DNA of 64,000 nucleotides from Isochrysis galbana (GCA_018136815.1 CM030931.1:4656148-4720147), one strand, 5' to 3'. Positions 39,280 through 50,732 are shown, counted from the first letter of the stretch. Program-made: numbers and translations. Notes: generated by a model from the sequence alone, not told the origin.

Positions 39280-42265
39280 ATGTCGGAGGAGGATGCCTCG
39301 CGCGCCGAGACCGCAGCGACCGACCCGCTCCAGCAGTACCAGCGCGACGTGAACTGTCTGTCCGATGCGGACCGGACGACGCGCAAGCGCGCGCTCACCA
39401 AGCTCGCTACCTCTGTCCAGCCGCTCCTAAAGGGCGAGCCGCAGACCCTCTCTGCTCTGTGGGAGCGGCTGCTCCGCACGCCGCTACTCAAGCTTCTCGC
39501 CGACCCGGTCGAGAAAAACCGCGAACTGGCCATCACACTGTGCAGCATTATTCTGGCCGACTTGCCTACTGAGCCGCTCCTCGTCTCGCTCTCCCACATC
39601 CTTCCCACAGTCGTTGGCCGCATTGGCCCAACTGAGGCGGAGCCAGCGGAGGAGTTGCGCCTGCAGCTCTTCGAGCTGCTTCAGAATCTATGCCGACGTT
39701 CTGGCCCTCCACTGGCGGCGTACCTGCCGGAGGTGGTCTCAATTCTTGCGGCTGGCTTCGCCGATGCGTTTCCGGACGTAAAGAAGTTGGCATGTGCCAT
39801 CTGCGTCGACGTGTGCGACTCGCTTGCCGGTCGAATCGAGCCGCATGTCGCCAGCCTTGTCCACGCCCTGGTGCCGGCGTTGAGCCACCAGCACTCGCGT
39901 GTGCGTTCCGCCGCCACCGAGGCCCTCGTCTCGTTGATTCTGCGTGAACCCTCAGTACTACCAGAGATGGGAAACGCGCTTGCCATCATCGCCACGGACC
40001 GAGCGAGCACTGTGAGGGAGCAAGCCGTCCACTCCATCACCCGGCTGCTGGCGACCATGCCGCAACGCAAGGCACACGCGGCGCGGCTGCTGCCACATCT
40101 GCTCTGTGCGCTCTCGGACGAGGTGGAGCAGATCCGGCAGCTGGCCAACGTCTCCCTCACAAAGCTCGGCGATCTGGCGAGAGCTGGCGCACCGGAGCCC
40201 ACTCCCATGCCGGTGAGCCCTGATTTGGCTGCCGCTGCTGCAGCAGCTTCCATCGAGGACTCTCCGATGGACGAGAGGCAGTCACGGGGCGACGAGGCCG
40301 CTGCTCTGGCGGGCGCGGCCGTGGCCGCCGCGAGCAACGCTTGCGCACCGCCTCCCGCCGAGTTGCGAGGCACACTATTTGCGACTGTCCCGCCAGTTGG
40401 AGCTGCCATGCTGGTCGCTCGGGAGCTGCACCGAATCCTGCCGCCAGCGATGAAGGAGCTCTCCGACTGGACAGCAAAGGCACGCACTCGTGCGGCAGAC
40501 ACGCTGCTCGGGGCTCTGTGGTACAGCGGCCCCGCTGCCACGGAGCATCTGCAGGCTCTGCTCGCCGCCTTCGCCAAGACCATCGAGGACTCGGATGAGG
40601 TGGTTGCTAGGCAAGTGCGTCGGTGTGCGTGCGTTGTCGGCCGGTCCTGCGATCTGGGCGTGTACATGCCTTTGGTTATGGACAATCTGAAACTGGTGGC
40701 GACGGCGGACGTCGACACACCCAAGAGCACGCCCGGCGGCGGTGCTGACTTCCTCCGTGGGGGCGGCCACCACCGGCGTGTTGCAGCGGAGGTCACCGTG
40801 GTCGAGGGAGGCGAAGTCGAAGCCGGCACGATTGGCAAGCGGGCAGTTTGGTTGACTCTTCTAGGAGCGCTCTCTGCAGGGGCCACTCCTGAGCAGCTGC
40901 AGCCCCATCTCAATGCGTTACTCATGGCGATTGCGAGCCCTACTTTCTGTGTCCCCGAACATGCATCCGATGATGAGCGCGGCGCGGCGTATTCTGCAGC
41001 CCAGTTGCGCTTGTGTATGTTCCTCACGCAGCTCATCGAGTCTGCTGGCGCCCAGTGCGCCAAGGGCGAGTGCGGGCTGCTGCTCTACTCGGCGCTCATG
41101 CGTGTTGCCTCTGTCCCATCGTCTGCGCGGCGTGGCTTCGATTCTCAGAAGCGAGCTATTGAGGCGTTGGGGGTAATGGCCGCGACCGTGGGGGAGTCTG
41201 GCACGGCGTCGCTACATGCTAGATACATGCCAACCCTCCTCATGCAGATCACCGCGTGCGGATCCTACAAGAGCTGGAAAGTCGACTCGGCCGACTGGTG
41301 CGCATGGCGAGCGTGGCCGCCCTCGAGTGCAGTGATATCCGAGTATGGCACTGCTTTCGCCATCTCAAAGTTCGCACCCTTCTATCCCGTTGACTTCTAT
41401 CCGCCCCATCGCCCCATCTCGTTGCAGGCACCTCATGCAAGCGCTCTGTCGCCAGAGTGATGGTCGCGTCGCCGGCGGCGCACTGCTGTTCATCTTGCCG
41501 CCTTTGGCTGCGATGTTGGATCCGAAGGAAGATCTGCATCTCCGCCTGACCGCTCTTTCGCTATTCGATCACTTGCTAGCATCTCGGGACTTTTGTGCTG
41601 CATCAGAGTGGTCGGAGATGGGAGAACATGCCTTCGCCGCGATGCTGATGCCCAACATTGTGTGGCGCGCCGGTAAGCCAGCCGAGCAGGTGCGGCTAGC
41701 TGCTTACATGTGTCTTGAGAAGCTTCTCGCGACGGGGCATGTCACCGGTGAGCAGCTAGCCAATCGGGCTGCTGAAGCCTTGCCGCTATTCGTCTCGGGG
41801 CTCGACGATGACAACGTCGAGACCCGCCGGCTCGTTTGCAAGGTCTTGGGTGTTGCCATCCCACTCCTCGGTGCGCAGCACATCGACCATGACCAGATGC
41901 GCCTGTTGTACCCAGAACTGACGAAGCGCTTGGATGACTCCTCCGATGTCGTCCGCGTTGCTGCATGTGTCCCGCTCATCGCGATGCTCCGCGCAGTACG
42001 CTATTCGGCCTCGTGGTCCCAAACGCACAATTTTGATCGCACCAACTTCATTTACTTTCTGCAAGGATTGCTTGTCCACCTAGACGATCCTAGTCCTGAG
42101 ATCCAAGCAGAGGTACAAGCTGTCCTTGAATTTGCGGCGCCGATGGACCCGCCGGAATTCTGCAATCAACTTCGGCTAGTACGTGATCGGCACCGTTCTC
42201 CGAAGCTATGCAATTTGCTCATAGAAAAGGCCGGCTCGATTCCACCAGGTGGAACGCTCGTGTAA
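39280..42265 (+). CDS. DNAAF5: Dynein axonemal assembly factor 5 (HEATR2)
   Basis: HEAT-repeat protein that helps fold and preassemble axonemal dynein arms in the cytoplasm; its presence implies motile flagella. Two exons, 39280-41297 and 41428-42265, with a 130 nt intron (GACTG/GTGCGC to GTTGCAG) that restores the frame; 951 aa, near the 855 of the human protein. N-terminal DRTTRKRALTKLATSVQPLL, LKLLADPVEKNRELAITLC, VASLVHALVPALSHQHSRVR and following helices form regular HEAT pairs. An Ala-rich loop lies at about 310-360. C-terminal FLQGLLVHLDDPSPEIQAEV, VRDRHRSPKLCNLLIEKA matches the family end. The upstream flank is R4 copy 2. Confidence 0.85.
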
Positions 42266-42898
42266 ATATTGATAGATTCCACCTCACGGTGGTCCCGTCT
42301 GTGGGGCCTCTGGTGAAAACGAGTGCTATTTTAAACGCGTGTGCTTGTGCTCGTTCGAACCACGAAAGATGAGATGTCATTGTGGTGAGAACGGACTCTT
42401 TCAGGCGGAGTAACATTGTGCCATTGTTGCGTGTGGATACTCTACTCGATGGGGGTCAAGGGGCGGCCTACATGACGACGAGAGGAGAAGTCATCGTTAA
42501 TGCAGCCCGCAGTGAGCCTTACGTCAAGTGACGTGGCGCACTGGCAATACCACAACAGCGGCAACCTTACAACAAGGAGATAAGTGACGGGGGCATGGCA
42601 CAAAATGTGCATGTGAGCATAGCTGATAGCTGCCGATAGCTGAGCGCGCTCGCGCTGCTAGCGACTAGGCAATGGTGATTATCATAGCGTTGCCGCTCTT
42701 CAAGCTTCAAGCAGGCAGCCAATAACAACTTAATGTAGGCGCAGTTAGTCGGTGAAGGCAAGTTCGTGGTAGGGGCAGTTAGTCGGTGAAGGCAAGTTAG
42801 TGGGTGAAGGAACACGCTATGGCCGAGGTACCCACTCTCAATCGCACTTTTTTTTTTGTTGTACTATGCAGTTAGGGGTATCCACAACAAAAGGTCCG
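42266..42898. other. Intergenic, nothing recognised
   Basis: 3' flank of DNAAF5. A short direct repeat GGGCAGTTAGTCGGTGAAGG and GGCGCAGTTAGTCGGTGAAG occurs at 42737-42800. Confidence 0.4.
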
Positions 42899-43210
42899 AT
42901 GAGTGATCCAGAGGAAGAAGTGAAGAGAATGAAGAAAGAACTGGAGAACGACATGAAGGAAGAGGAAGAACTGGAGAGAGCAATGAAGGATGACCTATCT
43001 ACATCATTAAAAAAACTTGCCTCAAAGCGCGCACCTAAATGGACCAAAAGCGCGCGCCGACCGCCCCGGGAGGAGGGGACGCGGCGGGAGGGTCTTGGGC
43101 AAAGCGAGACACACTCGACCCCTGTCCGGCGCCAGCGGCAAGACCCTCCCCTCCATCAGCATCACCGAGGGAGGGGGCAGAACAAGACGGGGGGTTCTGT
43201 ACCCTGGTGA
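42899..43210 (+). CDS. Charged coiled-coil ORF, 103 aa, uncertain
   Basis: Starts MSDPEEEVKRMKKELENDMK, then EEEELERAMKDDLSTSLKKL, a clear charged coiled coil in the first 50 residues. The rest is Arg/Pro-rich and follows base composition. Perhaps a first exon; the 3' boundary is probably a splice site not found. No family is recognised. Confidence 0.35.
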   Translation: MSDPEEEVKRMKKELENDMKEEEELERAMKDDLSTSLKKLASKRAPKWTKSARRPPREEGTRREGLGQSETHSTPVRRQRQDPPLHQHHRGRGQNKTGGSVPW

Positions 43211-43889
43211 CCAAGACGGACATTGCTGTTGGAAGAGAACGACGCGAGGCGAGGGAGGCGGGTGGCAAGAGCAGAGGGGCGGAGAGCGCACAGTGGAGAG
43301 AGAGGAAGCGCGGCGGCGAGAGGGGAAGCGGCGCGGCGAGGCCGAAGGGAGGGAGAAGAAGGTGGCGTCAATGAGCGGCGGGCGAGGGGGGCCGTGCGGG
43401 GTGGGGCGGCAGTGTCGAAATGCGCGGGGTGTCAGAATGCGCGGGAGAAGTGGCGAGTGCGGAGGGAGAGGGGGCAGTTCTGAAAGCGCGCACCAGGCTC
43501 TTGACCAAAAAAAAACGATCGCTTTCAAAGGAATTCGATCAATTTTCTTTGGAGGGGAAAACCAACATGGGATATCATGAGATATCGTGATTTCAACGAT
43601 ATATCCACCCTGCCCCAAATCGAGTGAATGGAGTCAGACCACGTGTGTGTTTCAACATGTGAAGGGTCAAGTTGACTCAAGTAACCTCCAGGTGACAATG
43701 AAAGGTGTCAGCAGGGATGGGGATAATTGAACGCTTTTGGTCTTGCTAAAACGCGATAGCTCCCCGGGGGACGTAAAATCTCCCAATAGCTCTCGGGGGA
43801 TTAGACCTTCACGCGCGAGTCGGGGCTGCGCGCCGCGAAGGAGGAGGGGCTCGACGTCGCCGCACGCCGCGCGGCCGCCCGCCTCGCCT
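43211..43889. other. GC-rich repeat-like region
   Basis: GCGCGCACC with adjacent CTTGACCAAAAAAAA occurs at 43486-43514, and AAAAAACTTGCC followed by AGCGCGCACC at 43010-43035, hinting at an inserted element between about 43020 and 43500. The 198-aa minus-strand ORF here is compositional. Confidence 0.35.
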
Positions 43890-44339
43890 CGATGCGCTTC
43901 GTGCGCACCGCGATCCCTCAAGTTCTGCGAACACATGGAGGAGGGCATGAGCGGCGCCATCCTGGCGATGCTGCTCGTCACAGCCTCTGGCATGGGCCGT
44001 GGATGGGGAGACTTTCGCGTGGATTTGGCCAAGGAACGCTACCCGTCGATGTGGGCACTCATCGAGCCATACATGGGCCCTTGGTGCAAGGCTAAGCTCA
44101 TGCTCGTCGGCGACTACTCCGACGACGAGTACGACAAGATCCCAATCCCAATCCCAAAGACCAGATACATTGGAGAGCAAGCCGCCGTCGCGTACCTCTG
44201 CATGGAATACATCACGGCGGTCGCGTACGCTGAAACGAATCCCATGGTGCAAGTGCGCCGAGCAGCTGGCAAACTCTACATGCAGAACAAGAAGGCCGTC
44301 CTCGCACGCATCACGGACCTCGCCACCCAAGATCATATG

Positions 44340-44386
<47 letters not shown>

Positions 44387-44494
44387 CAGCCAAGCGATAT
44401 CGTCGCCTGCCAGGAGAACGACGACATTGACAATAGGATAGAGGATGAGGGGTGTGAGAAAAAGACGATGAAAATGAAAACTCTGCCTGCGTAA
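43890..44494 (+). pseudogene. GDY-motif gene copy 2, broken by a microsatellite
   Basis: Best preserved copy of the family: RFVRTAIPQ, KFCEHMEEGMSGAILAMLLV, TASGMGRGWGDFRVDLAKER, YPSMWALIEPYMGPWCKAKL, MLVGDYSDDEYDKIP and AVAYLCMEYI. An (AAT)n array at 44338-44386 follows TDLATQDH. After the array the original C-terminus (QPSDIVACQENDD, EGCEKKTMKMKTLPA) is still readable to 44494 but out of frame. The upstream junction at about 43920 also changes frame. Possible function as for copy 1. Confidence 0.5.
44338..44386. repeat. (AAT)n microsatellite
   Basis: About 16 AAT units within the coding frame of the GDY-motif copy 2; encodes a run of isoleucines. Confidence 0.95.
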
Positions 44495-44559
44495 CTGGGG
44501 GTTACCGTGTGTGTGTGGGGGGGGGGGGGGAGTTGCTATGCACGCGCCGCGTCCTTGTC

Positions 44560-44870
44560 TCCTTTGACGGAACGCGACCTGAAAATAACACCTCTTGTTT
44601 GAAGACGCGACATGCCGTGGTACCATTGGGTATTCGGCATTGTACCCATGGGCCATGGGTATCATTATTAGCGTTGTGCTCATCTTTGTAATAATAATAC
44701 TCATTGGAGGAATTGTAAAGACATTCCTACCTGACAAAGAAAACAAGCTAAAACGGTGATACCTCACTCGATAATATGCGCGCGCGCCGCGTCCTTGCGT
44801 CTGTACTAGCATAACATTCGGAGTGAAAACAAAACTATCACCTGGCCCTCTTTTGACGGAACGCGACTTA
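44560..44870. repeat. R9 motif region, two copies
   Basis: TTTGACGGAACGCGACCTGA at 44568 and CTCTTTTGACGGAACGCGAC at 44848, the same terminus as at 25565 and, inverted, 56262. Between them ATGCGCGCGCGCCGCGTCCT repeats ATGCACGCGCCGCGTCCTTG (44538 and 44776). Confidence 0.5.
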
Positions 44871-44967
44871 CATAGGTGTAGTGAGAGCATTCTCTGGAGA
44901 CCAAAGGGTAAGATTTTATTCTAACCAAAAAAATTAAGCCGAGGTTGACGCCTCGCTGTCCGCGCGG

Positions 44968-47196
44968 ATGGCGTCGCGCGGCGCCGCCCCTTGCGCCGAG
45001 CAGCACGTGCGGCGAGGTCAAAGGGCAGCACGACTCGCACGGGCAATGCTCGACTCGAAGCGCGCGCTAGTGTCTTCTGAATCCGCCTCTCTTCACCGCA
45101 TCGTCTCCGAGGCTCCGCCTGCGACCAGCCGGCGCACACCACCAAGCCGCCGTTGCTGTTCCCCCTCGGATGGGGGACCCTCATCGGACACGACAGCTGT
45201 GGAGGACGTGCTGCTCAGCGAAGGTTTAGACGCTGCTTTTCGTCTGCTCTCTGAGCTTGAGCCTTCCTCGACCCCTCCTTTTGCTCTCCTGCTTGAGGTG
45301 GCGATTGAGCGCGGCGACGAGGCGCTAGTTGTTGAGATTGGCTCACTCATTCGGCGGCGTGGCCTTGTGCTGGACGCGGAGACGTTTGCTACGCTGATCG
45401 AGGCGCGACTCATGGCCAATCAGCCAGAACGCGCGACTGCCACCTGCCTTCATGCACTTGATCAAGGCATCGTACCTGCTAGGCGTTCGCTGACAAAGCT
45501 AATCCAAACCCTAGCAGATGCTGACCAGACTAGTGCTGCCATTGCACTTTGTGCTAGGCTGCGAAGCAAAGGCGCACGGCTCTCGAGTCGTAGTCCTGCG
45601 GCAGAGGCGCTTATACGCGCTGCTGCGCGCTCAGCAAGCGCCCCATTTGAGGCTGTAGCTGTGATGCATGAGCTCTCCGCTCACCAAGCACTAGCATCTG
45701 AAAGCAATCAGCCAAACGGTCGGACTCCGAACGTGGCCTGGAGGGATGCAGCCGGTCAAGAAGGTATTTTGGATCCTGCTGCTTTGGGCCGAGAACTTGC
45801 CGGTGGCCAGTTGCTGTTCTCGGCCTCCATCCACCATGGCGCGATGCTGATGCAGTGTCTAAGGGAGGGAAACTTGGGCGGAGCGCGAGCCGTCACCATG
45901 TACACGATGGAGACGGGGGCCCTTATGCCTGCGTATGCCATGGGTGCGATGATCGGCGCCGAGTTGGACGCCCGGCAATACCTGGCAGCGAGACGTCTCT
46001 TACAGGAAGCGGAGAGACGTGGGTTCTGGCGTTTGCGGCAGCGCGGCATATCGCCCCAGTCAAAGGGATCTGAGAAGGCGCACTATGAGGACAAGGATAC
46101 AACATCTCCATATCTAGACCATCTGCTGCAAGATGGGGGATTGGAGGTGACCAATGTTGCCAGCACGGCAGCAAGCACGGGGTCCAAGTCTTCGCACCGG
46201 CCTGAGCTGAAACCTCCCGCTCTCAGGGACGTGATTCACATCGATAACCGTGCTAATAGACCGACCACCTCGTCTGAATGTCATCTGATGGTCAATGTGG
46301 GACAACGGAGCACGCTTGCCCACCTCTCGTCTGATTCTGACAAGACCATGCACAATCTGCAACGGCGAGACAACGAACATGCAACGGATCGAATTCTCAC
46401 CTCACGTCGCTCGAGCGAATCTGCAGGCCGTGGGAATGTCAAGGATCCGGCGCCAATGAACGAGGGTAATGGAAACGAAAGACTCCCCTTCGACACAACT
46501 GATGGTTTTCCCCTGGACATGCTCGATCACATGGTCCTCGATCTCCGTGGTCTGCCTGAAGGCGTCGCACGCGTTAGCACGCTCCACTTCTTTCATCAGC
46601 TCTCTCAAATCGCTGAAGAGCCAATGACAAATACCCAATCGATGAGCCGACAGGCAACGTTCAAGCCTGGACCACTGCAAGCTCAACACTATGACGATCA
46701 ACCCTTAAGGAGCACCCATCATGGATTAGAGCAAGGCAAGCGATTGCTGCGAGAGCGCATGCCTCAGTCTTCTGCGGTGGTCTCTGCCATCACGAACCCG
46801 TGTGCAAGTTCCATGCCCGGCGGCAACACTGCTTTTTCGAAACCTAGAGCCTTTCCCATGTGGCGGAGCGATGTCACTCGGGGCTGCATGCCCCGCTCGC
46901 TTGAGATTTGGACCGACTTGGGAGGGAGAGCGGAAGACGTGCGTCAGTTGTGCGCCGACATGAATCCGCCAGTGGAGCTAAGCGTTGCGATGAGCGAACG
47001 CAGCAGCCGTGGAAGGCACCCACAGATCGGACGCCTCGTGGCAAGCAGAGCAGCCATTCAACGCTGGGCGACACAAGTGACACGAAATCGTCAGGCACGT
47101 AAACGAGGCGCACAGCTAGGGCTCGTTGCTGTCGGCCATAACATTGTTTGGGCGGGCGCCCTTCTCGTAGCTGGCGGGGCGGGCTACTTGACATGA
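44968..47196 (+). CDS. PPR-like helical-repeat protein (742 aa)
   Basis: Single exon. Residues about 90-360 form regular pairs of helices resembling pentatricopeptide repeats (FALLLEVAIERGDEALVVEI, DAETFATLIEARLMANQPER, SLTKLIQTLADADQTSAAIA, LMQCLREGNLGGARAVTMYT). PPR proteins bind organellar RNA; the Arg/Ser-rich first 60 residues could be a targeting peptide, which is inference. The middle (370-600) is disordered. The C-terminus ends in a hydrophobic stretch after RKRGAQ (LGLVAVGHNIVWAGALLVAG), suggesting a tail anchor. ATG 44968 lies 44 nt after an AACCAAAAAAATTAAG leader. Confidence 0.65.
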   Translation: MASRGAAPCAEQHVRRGQRAARLARAMLDSKRALVSSESASLHRIVSEAPPATSRRTPPSRRCCSPSDGGPSSDTTAVEDVLLSEGLDAAFRLLSELEPSSTPPFALLLEVAIERGDEALVVEIGSLIRRRGLVLDAETFATLIEARLMANQPERATATCLHALDQGIVPARRSLTKLIQTLADADQTSAAIALCARLRSKGARLSSRSPAAEALIRAAARSASAPFEAVAVMHELSAHQALASESNQPNGRTPNVAWRDAAGQEGILDPAALGRELAGGQLLFSASIHHGAMLMQCLREGNLGGARAVTMYTMETGALMPAYAMGAMIGAELDARQYLAARRLLQEAERRGFWRLRQRGISPQSKGSEKAHYEDKDTTSPYLDHLLQDGGLEVTNVASTAASTGSKSSHRPELKPPALRDVIHIDNRANRPTTSSECHLMVNVGQRSTLAHLSSDSDKTMHNLQRRDNEHATDRILTSRRSSESAGRGNVKDPAPMNEGNGNERLPFDTTDGFPLDMLDHMVLDLRGLPEGVARVSTLHFFHQLSQIAEEPMTNTQSMSRQATFKPGPLQAQHYDDQPLRSTHHGLEQGKRLLRERMPQSSAVVSAITNPCASSMPGGNTAFSKPRAFPMWRSDVTRGCMPRSLEIWTDLGGRAEDVRQLCADMNPPVELSVAMSERSSRGRHPQIGRLVASRAAIQRWATQVTRNRQARKRGAQLGLVAVGHNIVWAGALLVAGGAGYLT

Positions 47197-47630
47197 CGCA
47201 CACCAACTTACGTGGCACGCGACAGCCCCCATTCGGTACTCAGTTGCAGCACTACTCAGCCCTCAATTAGCGATCGCGTCATTCGGACTTTTGACTGTCT
47301 TGCTTGGTGTGGCTCAGCGACCATCTCGTGGAGCAAGGTGAGTCGAGGGGGTGGTCACCGCGAGTCGATTAGGTGGTCACCACAGCGGAGCGACAGGGCT
47401 ATCGCAGCGTGTCGACCGGGTGTCGAACATGTTCACTACGCATGCCCTCCGACGTCGCATCAAAACTAGAAACTAGGTACTTCGTACTCTAGATGAGTTC
47501 AACGAATGATCCCGTGAGCTTTTGTCGGCCCGGCGCTGCAAGTAATGGCTTGGTCGTAATCCGTCAAAAGTGGGACGGACTGGTTTAAGACATCAGGCGT
47601 CCATTTTTTATTGACGCTCATTCAATCTGT
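47197..47630. other. Intergenic, nothing recognised
   Basis: 3' flank of the PPR-like gene. GAGTCGAGGGGGTGGTCACC and GAGTCGATTAGGTGGTCACC form a short tandem pair at 47341-47382. Confidence 0.4.
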
Positions 47631-47880
47631 TTATCCCCCAAGCTTGGGGGCACGCTCCCTCCCTTCCCCCCTCCTGGCCCCCGTGATGGGGGGAAAGGAA
47701 CCGCCCACCCACCCGCGCTGCCCTTCAGCAGGCCGGGGGGCCTCGCCACACCACCAAGAGGGAGGACGCGGCTTGCCTGCAGCTAGCACATTTGTAAGTT
47801 GTAAGCAAGACGCGTGATAACACAAAAGCCGCCCTTCTTGGGGTCGTGGGAGCACATAATCCAACACACGTTGCAAATCC
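47631..47880 (+). repeat. Diverged R1-like 5' segment
   Basis: A perfect palindrome CCCCCAAGCTTGGGGG (47635-47650) is followed by GGCACGCTCCCTCC, CCCGTGATGGGGGGAAAGGA and ACCGCCCACCCACC, the same layout as the R1 5' end but strongly diverged. Confidence 0.4.
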
Positions 47881-47899
47881 TCGGACGAAAAGAGAAAAA

Positions 47900-48657
47900 G
47901 AAAAAAGAAAACCTTTTAATAGTCTCACCGCACACGCGGCCGTGGACCCTCTACTTTCTACTCACGTAGGGAAACTTTCTACACCCCCACTCCCCCGGCC
48001 CTTCTCCCCCCGCCATAAGGCGACTCCCCCCGTGCACTACTAGGGGGATAGAGGTGAAGGGCTTAGATATGGTCCGGTGGCCCGCGCCTCCCCCCGGTGA
48101 TCATTCCCCTCCTTCCTCCTGTGTCTCCGAGTGGGCGGCGGTCTCAGCCCCGACTTATCCTGTAAACAGGTGCGGGACTTACCTATTTTTCGGTGAGCGG
48201 AGCTCTCGCTCCGCCCACCCCCTTCTCCGCGCTCTCTCTCCCCTCTCCTGCCGGCACGCGCGATGGCGCGCCTGCGGCAGGCCTGCAGCTGCCCCTGGCG
48301 AGCCCTAGAGGCTCCTGGAGGCCAGCTCTGGGGGCAGAGGAGGCTGGGGCTGGGCCCTGGCCTCCCCTGCCTCTCCCTCGCTGGCGCTCCTGAGCCTCTG
48401 GGGCCCCCAATCTGCACCTGTCTGCCTGTCGAACAGGGGGGAGGGGGGGGTTGGAGCGATGGGCTGGCCACGACAGGCCAGGACGCGCGAGGCAGGCGAG
48501 CCTGCCAGGGAGAGAGTGGGTCAGTAGGGCAGTGGCCTCCTGGCAAGCCATCAGGCATGCCAGGAGGATGGGTGGTTCCTCCCCCATGGCAGGGGAGGAG
48601 TGGAGAGAGGGGGGGGGCTCGTGCCCCCCCATGTGTCAACCAAGTATAAACTTAGTT
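47900..48657 (-). mobile_element. R1 retroposon, copy d
   Basis: Inverted copy: begins with the 3' end AACCTTTTAATAGTCTCACC and ends with AAGTATAAACTTAGTT. Target-site duplication GACGAAAAGAGAAAAA at 47884-47899 and 48658-48673. Confidence 0.85.
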
Positions 48658-48673
48658 GACGAAAAGAGAAAAA

Positions 48674-49551
48674 AGACAGGCTAACACTAGCGCAGAATTC
48701 CTTACGAAGCGCTAAGCCTTACACTGGCCACCAAGCTCCAAGCTAGGAGTGGAACATACCGTAGGGAGTAGGGACCCCCAACCAAGCTGGGGTTGAAGAC
48801 ATGACTGGCCTGGCCTGTGCCTTGTGCTTGCGCACGACGAGGTCAGCGCCACGGCTGTGTAGTGTGTAGTGTGTAGGGGCCAAGGGCAAGGGCCAAGCCT
48901 GATGGCTTTCCCTATGGGATGCGGCTGTGAGCCGGCTTTGTTCTCTTGGAGGGTGACAATTGCTGGCAGGAGGAGATGTGGGTTGTGTGGGCCATGTTGG
49001 CCTTGCTGTGCCTGCTTGTGCTCGGCTGTCGGCTGTCAGGAGGTGGCACGGGCCGTGCCTCGTGCGCACCTTGGTCAGGGGATCGCCCTCTCGCGGGCGC
49101 TTCGATTGCGCGAGGTCGAGCATGGCTCGATCGTCCGTCGCGGCGGGGGTTGGCGGCAAGGGAGGAGGGGAGCGCGGCGCGCGGCCTCCATGACCCTATT
49201 ACCTATTGGTTTAACCATAGTTGGGCCGAAGGTAGTGTACCTGGGCTGTACCCGGACCCCGGAAACCGAACAGAAAGGAATGAAGAGGCGAAGGAGAGGA
49301 GGCTGAGGAGAGGGAGATAAGGGCGACGTCAGTAGAAAGGGCGTAGTGAAACCTAGACGGTAGTAGGTGTTAGGTGTTAGCCTAGAATCTAGCTTGAATC
49401 TTCAGATTTTTAAAAGTTAGTCCTTGTGCGCGATGAGCAATGAGCTTTCTTATTAATGAAGTGGGCTACACCAACACCAACACTACACACTATGCGCTCA
49501 CACAGCCCCAAGCGCACACTCGGACTGTCCACGCTGTGCACACACGACAAC
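48674..49551. other. Intergenic with a LINE 3' tail
   Basis: At 49366-49415 GGTGTTAGCCTAGAATCTAG, then TTGAATCTTCAGATTTTTAA, the LINE 3' terminus on the plus strand. The rest (48740-49320) has overlapping ORFs on both strands with no protein character. Confidence 0.45.
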
Positions 49552-50406
49552 AACTAAGTTTATACTTAGTTCGCCCATGGGGGGGCACGAGCCCCCCTCT
49601 CTCTCCACTCCTCCCCTGCCATGGGGGAGGATCCACCCACTCTCCTGGCACGCCTGATGGCCTGCCAGGAGCACACCAGCCCTGCTGACCCATTCCTCTC
49701 CCTACAGGCCCGCCTGACTCGCCCGCCCTGGCCCGTCGTGGCCTGCCCATTCCTCTGACCAGCCCCTCCTCCCCCTGGGCCCCCCTCTTCAGGACCCCCC
49801 AGCCAGCTCCAGTCGACCCGCAGGGCCGCGGAGCGCCAGCGAGGGAGAGGTAGGAGGGGCCAGGGCCATGCCCCAGCCTCACCTGCCCCCCGAGCTGTGC
49901 TCCCAGGCCCTGCAGGCCATCTGGGGACCTGAGCGAGGGGCCGCAGGTGCGCGCCATGGGCCCCCGCCGCAGGGAAGAGAGGAGGAAAAGGGAAGAGGGA
50001 GGGGAGGGGGGAGCGGCAGCTCTCCCCTCCGGCAGTAACGTGTCTTCTCGCCCCGTTTGGGTAAGAGAAGACGGGGGCGCAGGAGGGAAGGGCCGCGGCT
50101 CGCCGTGGCCACTCGCACTAGCGAGGGAGATTAGCGCTTCTGGGCTCCTATCTCACGAGTGCCCCCCCCCCCCCCCCCGCGTTGCTTTTACCCGAAAGGG
50201 GTTTTCCCCCAGCGTGGACTCGAGGAGAGGACGCGCTGGGGTGCGCGGGGTCGGTGCATGCATTGGGGGGAGGACGAATACCCCCCCCTCCCCCCGGTAG
50301 CACCCGGACACCTGGCTCGTCAGGCATGGCGGGATTCCGGGACGGAAAAGTTGTGTCCAATTAGCTAGTGGGGTTGGCTAGGATATAACATTGATTATTT
50401 TAGAGT
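49552..50406 (+). mobile_element. R1 retroposon, copy f, alternative 3' half
   Basis: Same head (AACTAAGTTTATACTTAG and the GGGGGG/CCCCCC hairpin), then diverging after about 150 bp. Its 3' end is AGTTGTGTCCAATTAGCTAG, GGTTGGCTAGGATATAACAT, as at 37300-37350. Perfect 17 bp target-site duplication TGTGCACACACGACAAC at 49535-49551 and 50407-50423. Confidence 0.85.
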
Positions 50407-50423
50407 TGTGCACACACGACAAC

Positions 50424-50732
50424 ATGCACACCACACGCCTTCCGCTACGACGTTCTTCGTTATATCTTGTAGCAGTATGCGTTAGCTGGCTGAATGTCTG
50501 AGACGCATCATCATCTAATGAAAATGCATTCAATCCTCCACAATCGGGATTGAAATCTCGCATCCGTCGATCAAAGTCACGTCATCTCTCCTCACCTTCT
50601 TTCGGGAGGATCTAGGAGGTAAAGTCATGCACCGTCACTTGCTTTGCTTTCCATAGGCATGTCGACCCGGGCAGGCAGGCTCATCTGTCACACAAACTTC
50701 TCAGCTTCAAGTTTCTACGCGTTCATCCCGCT
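50424..50732. other. Intergenic, nothing recognised
   Basis: 3' flank of the Ala-rich gene; no feature seen. Confidence 0.4.

Noticed and set aside
39681..41063. 460-aa minus-strand ORF
   Set aside because: Antisense shadow of DNAAF5, whose HEAT repeats are clear on the plus strand.
42345..42370. GTTCGAACC string as a tRNA T-arm
   Set aside because: No A box or acceptor pairing at a suitable distance.
43022..43618. 198-aa minus-strand ORF rich in Pro, Arg and Ser
   Set aside because: Compositional, with no domain and no consistent start.
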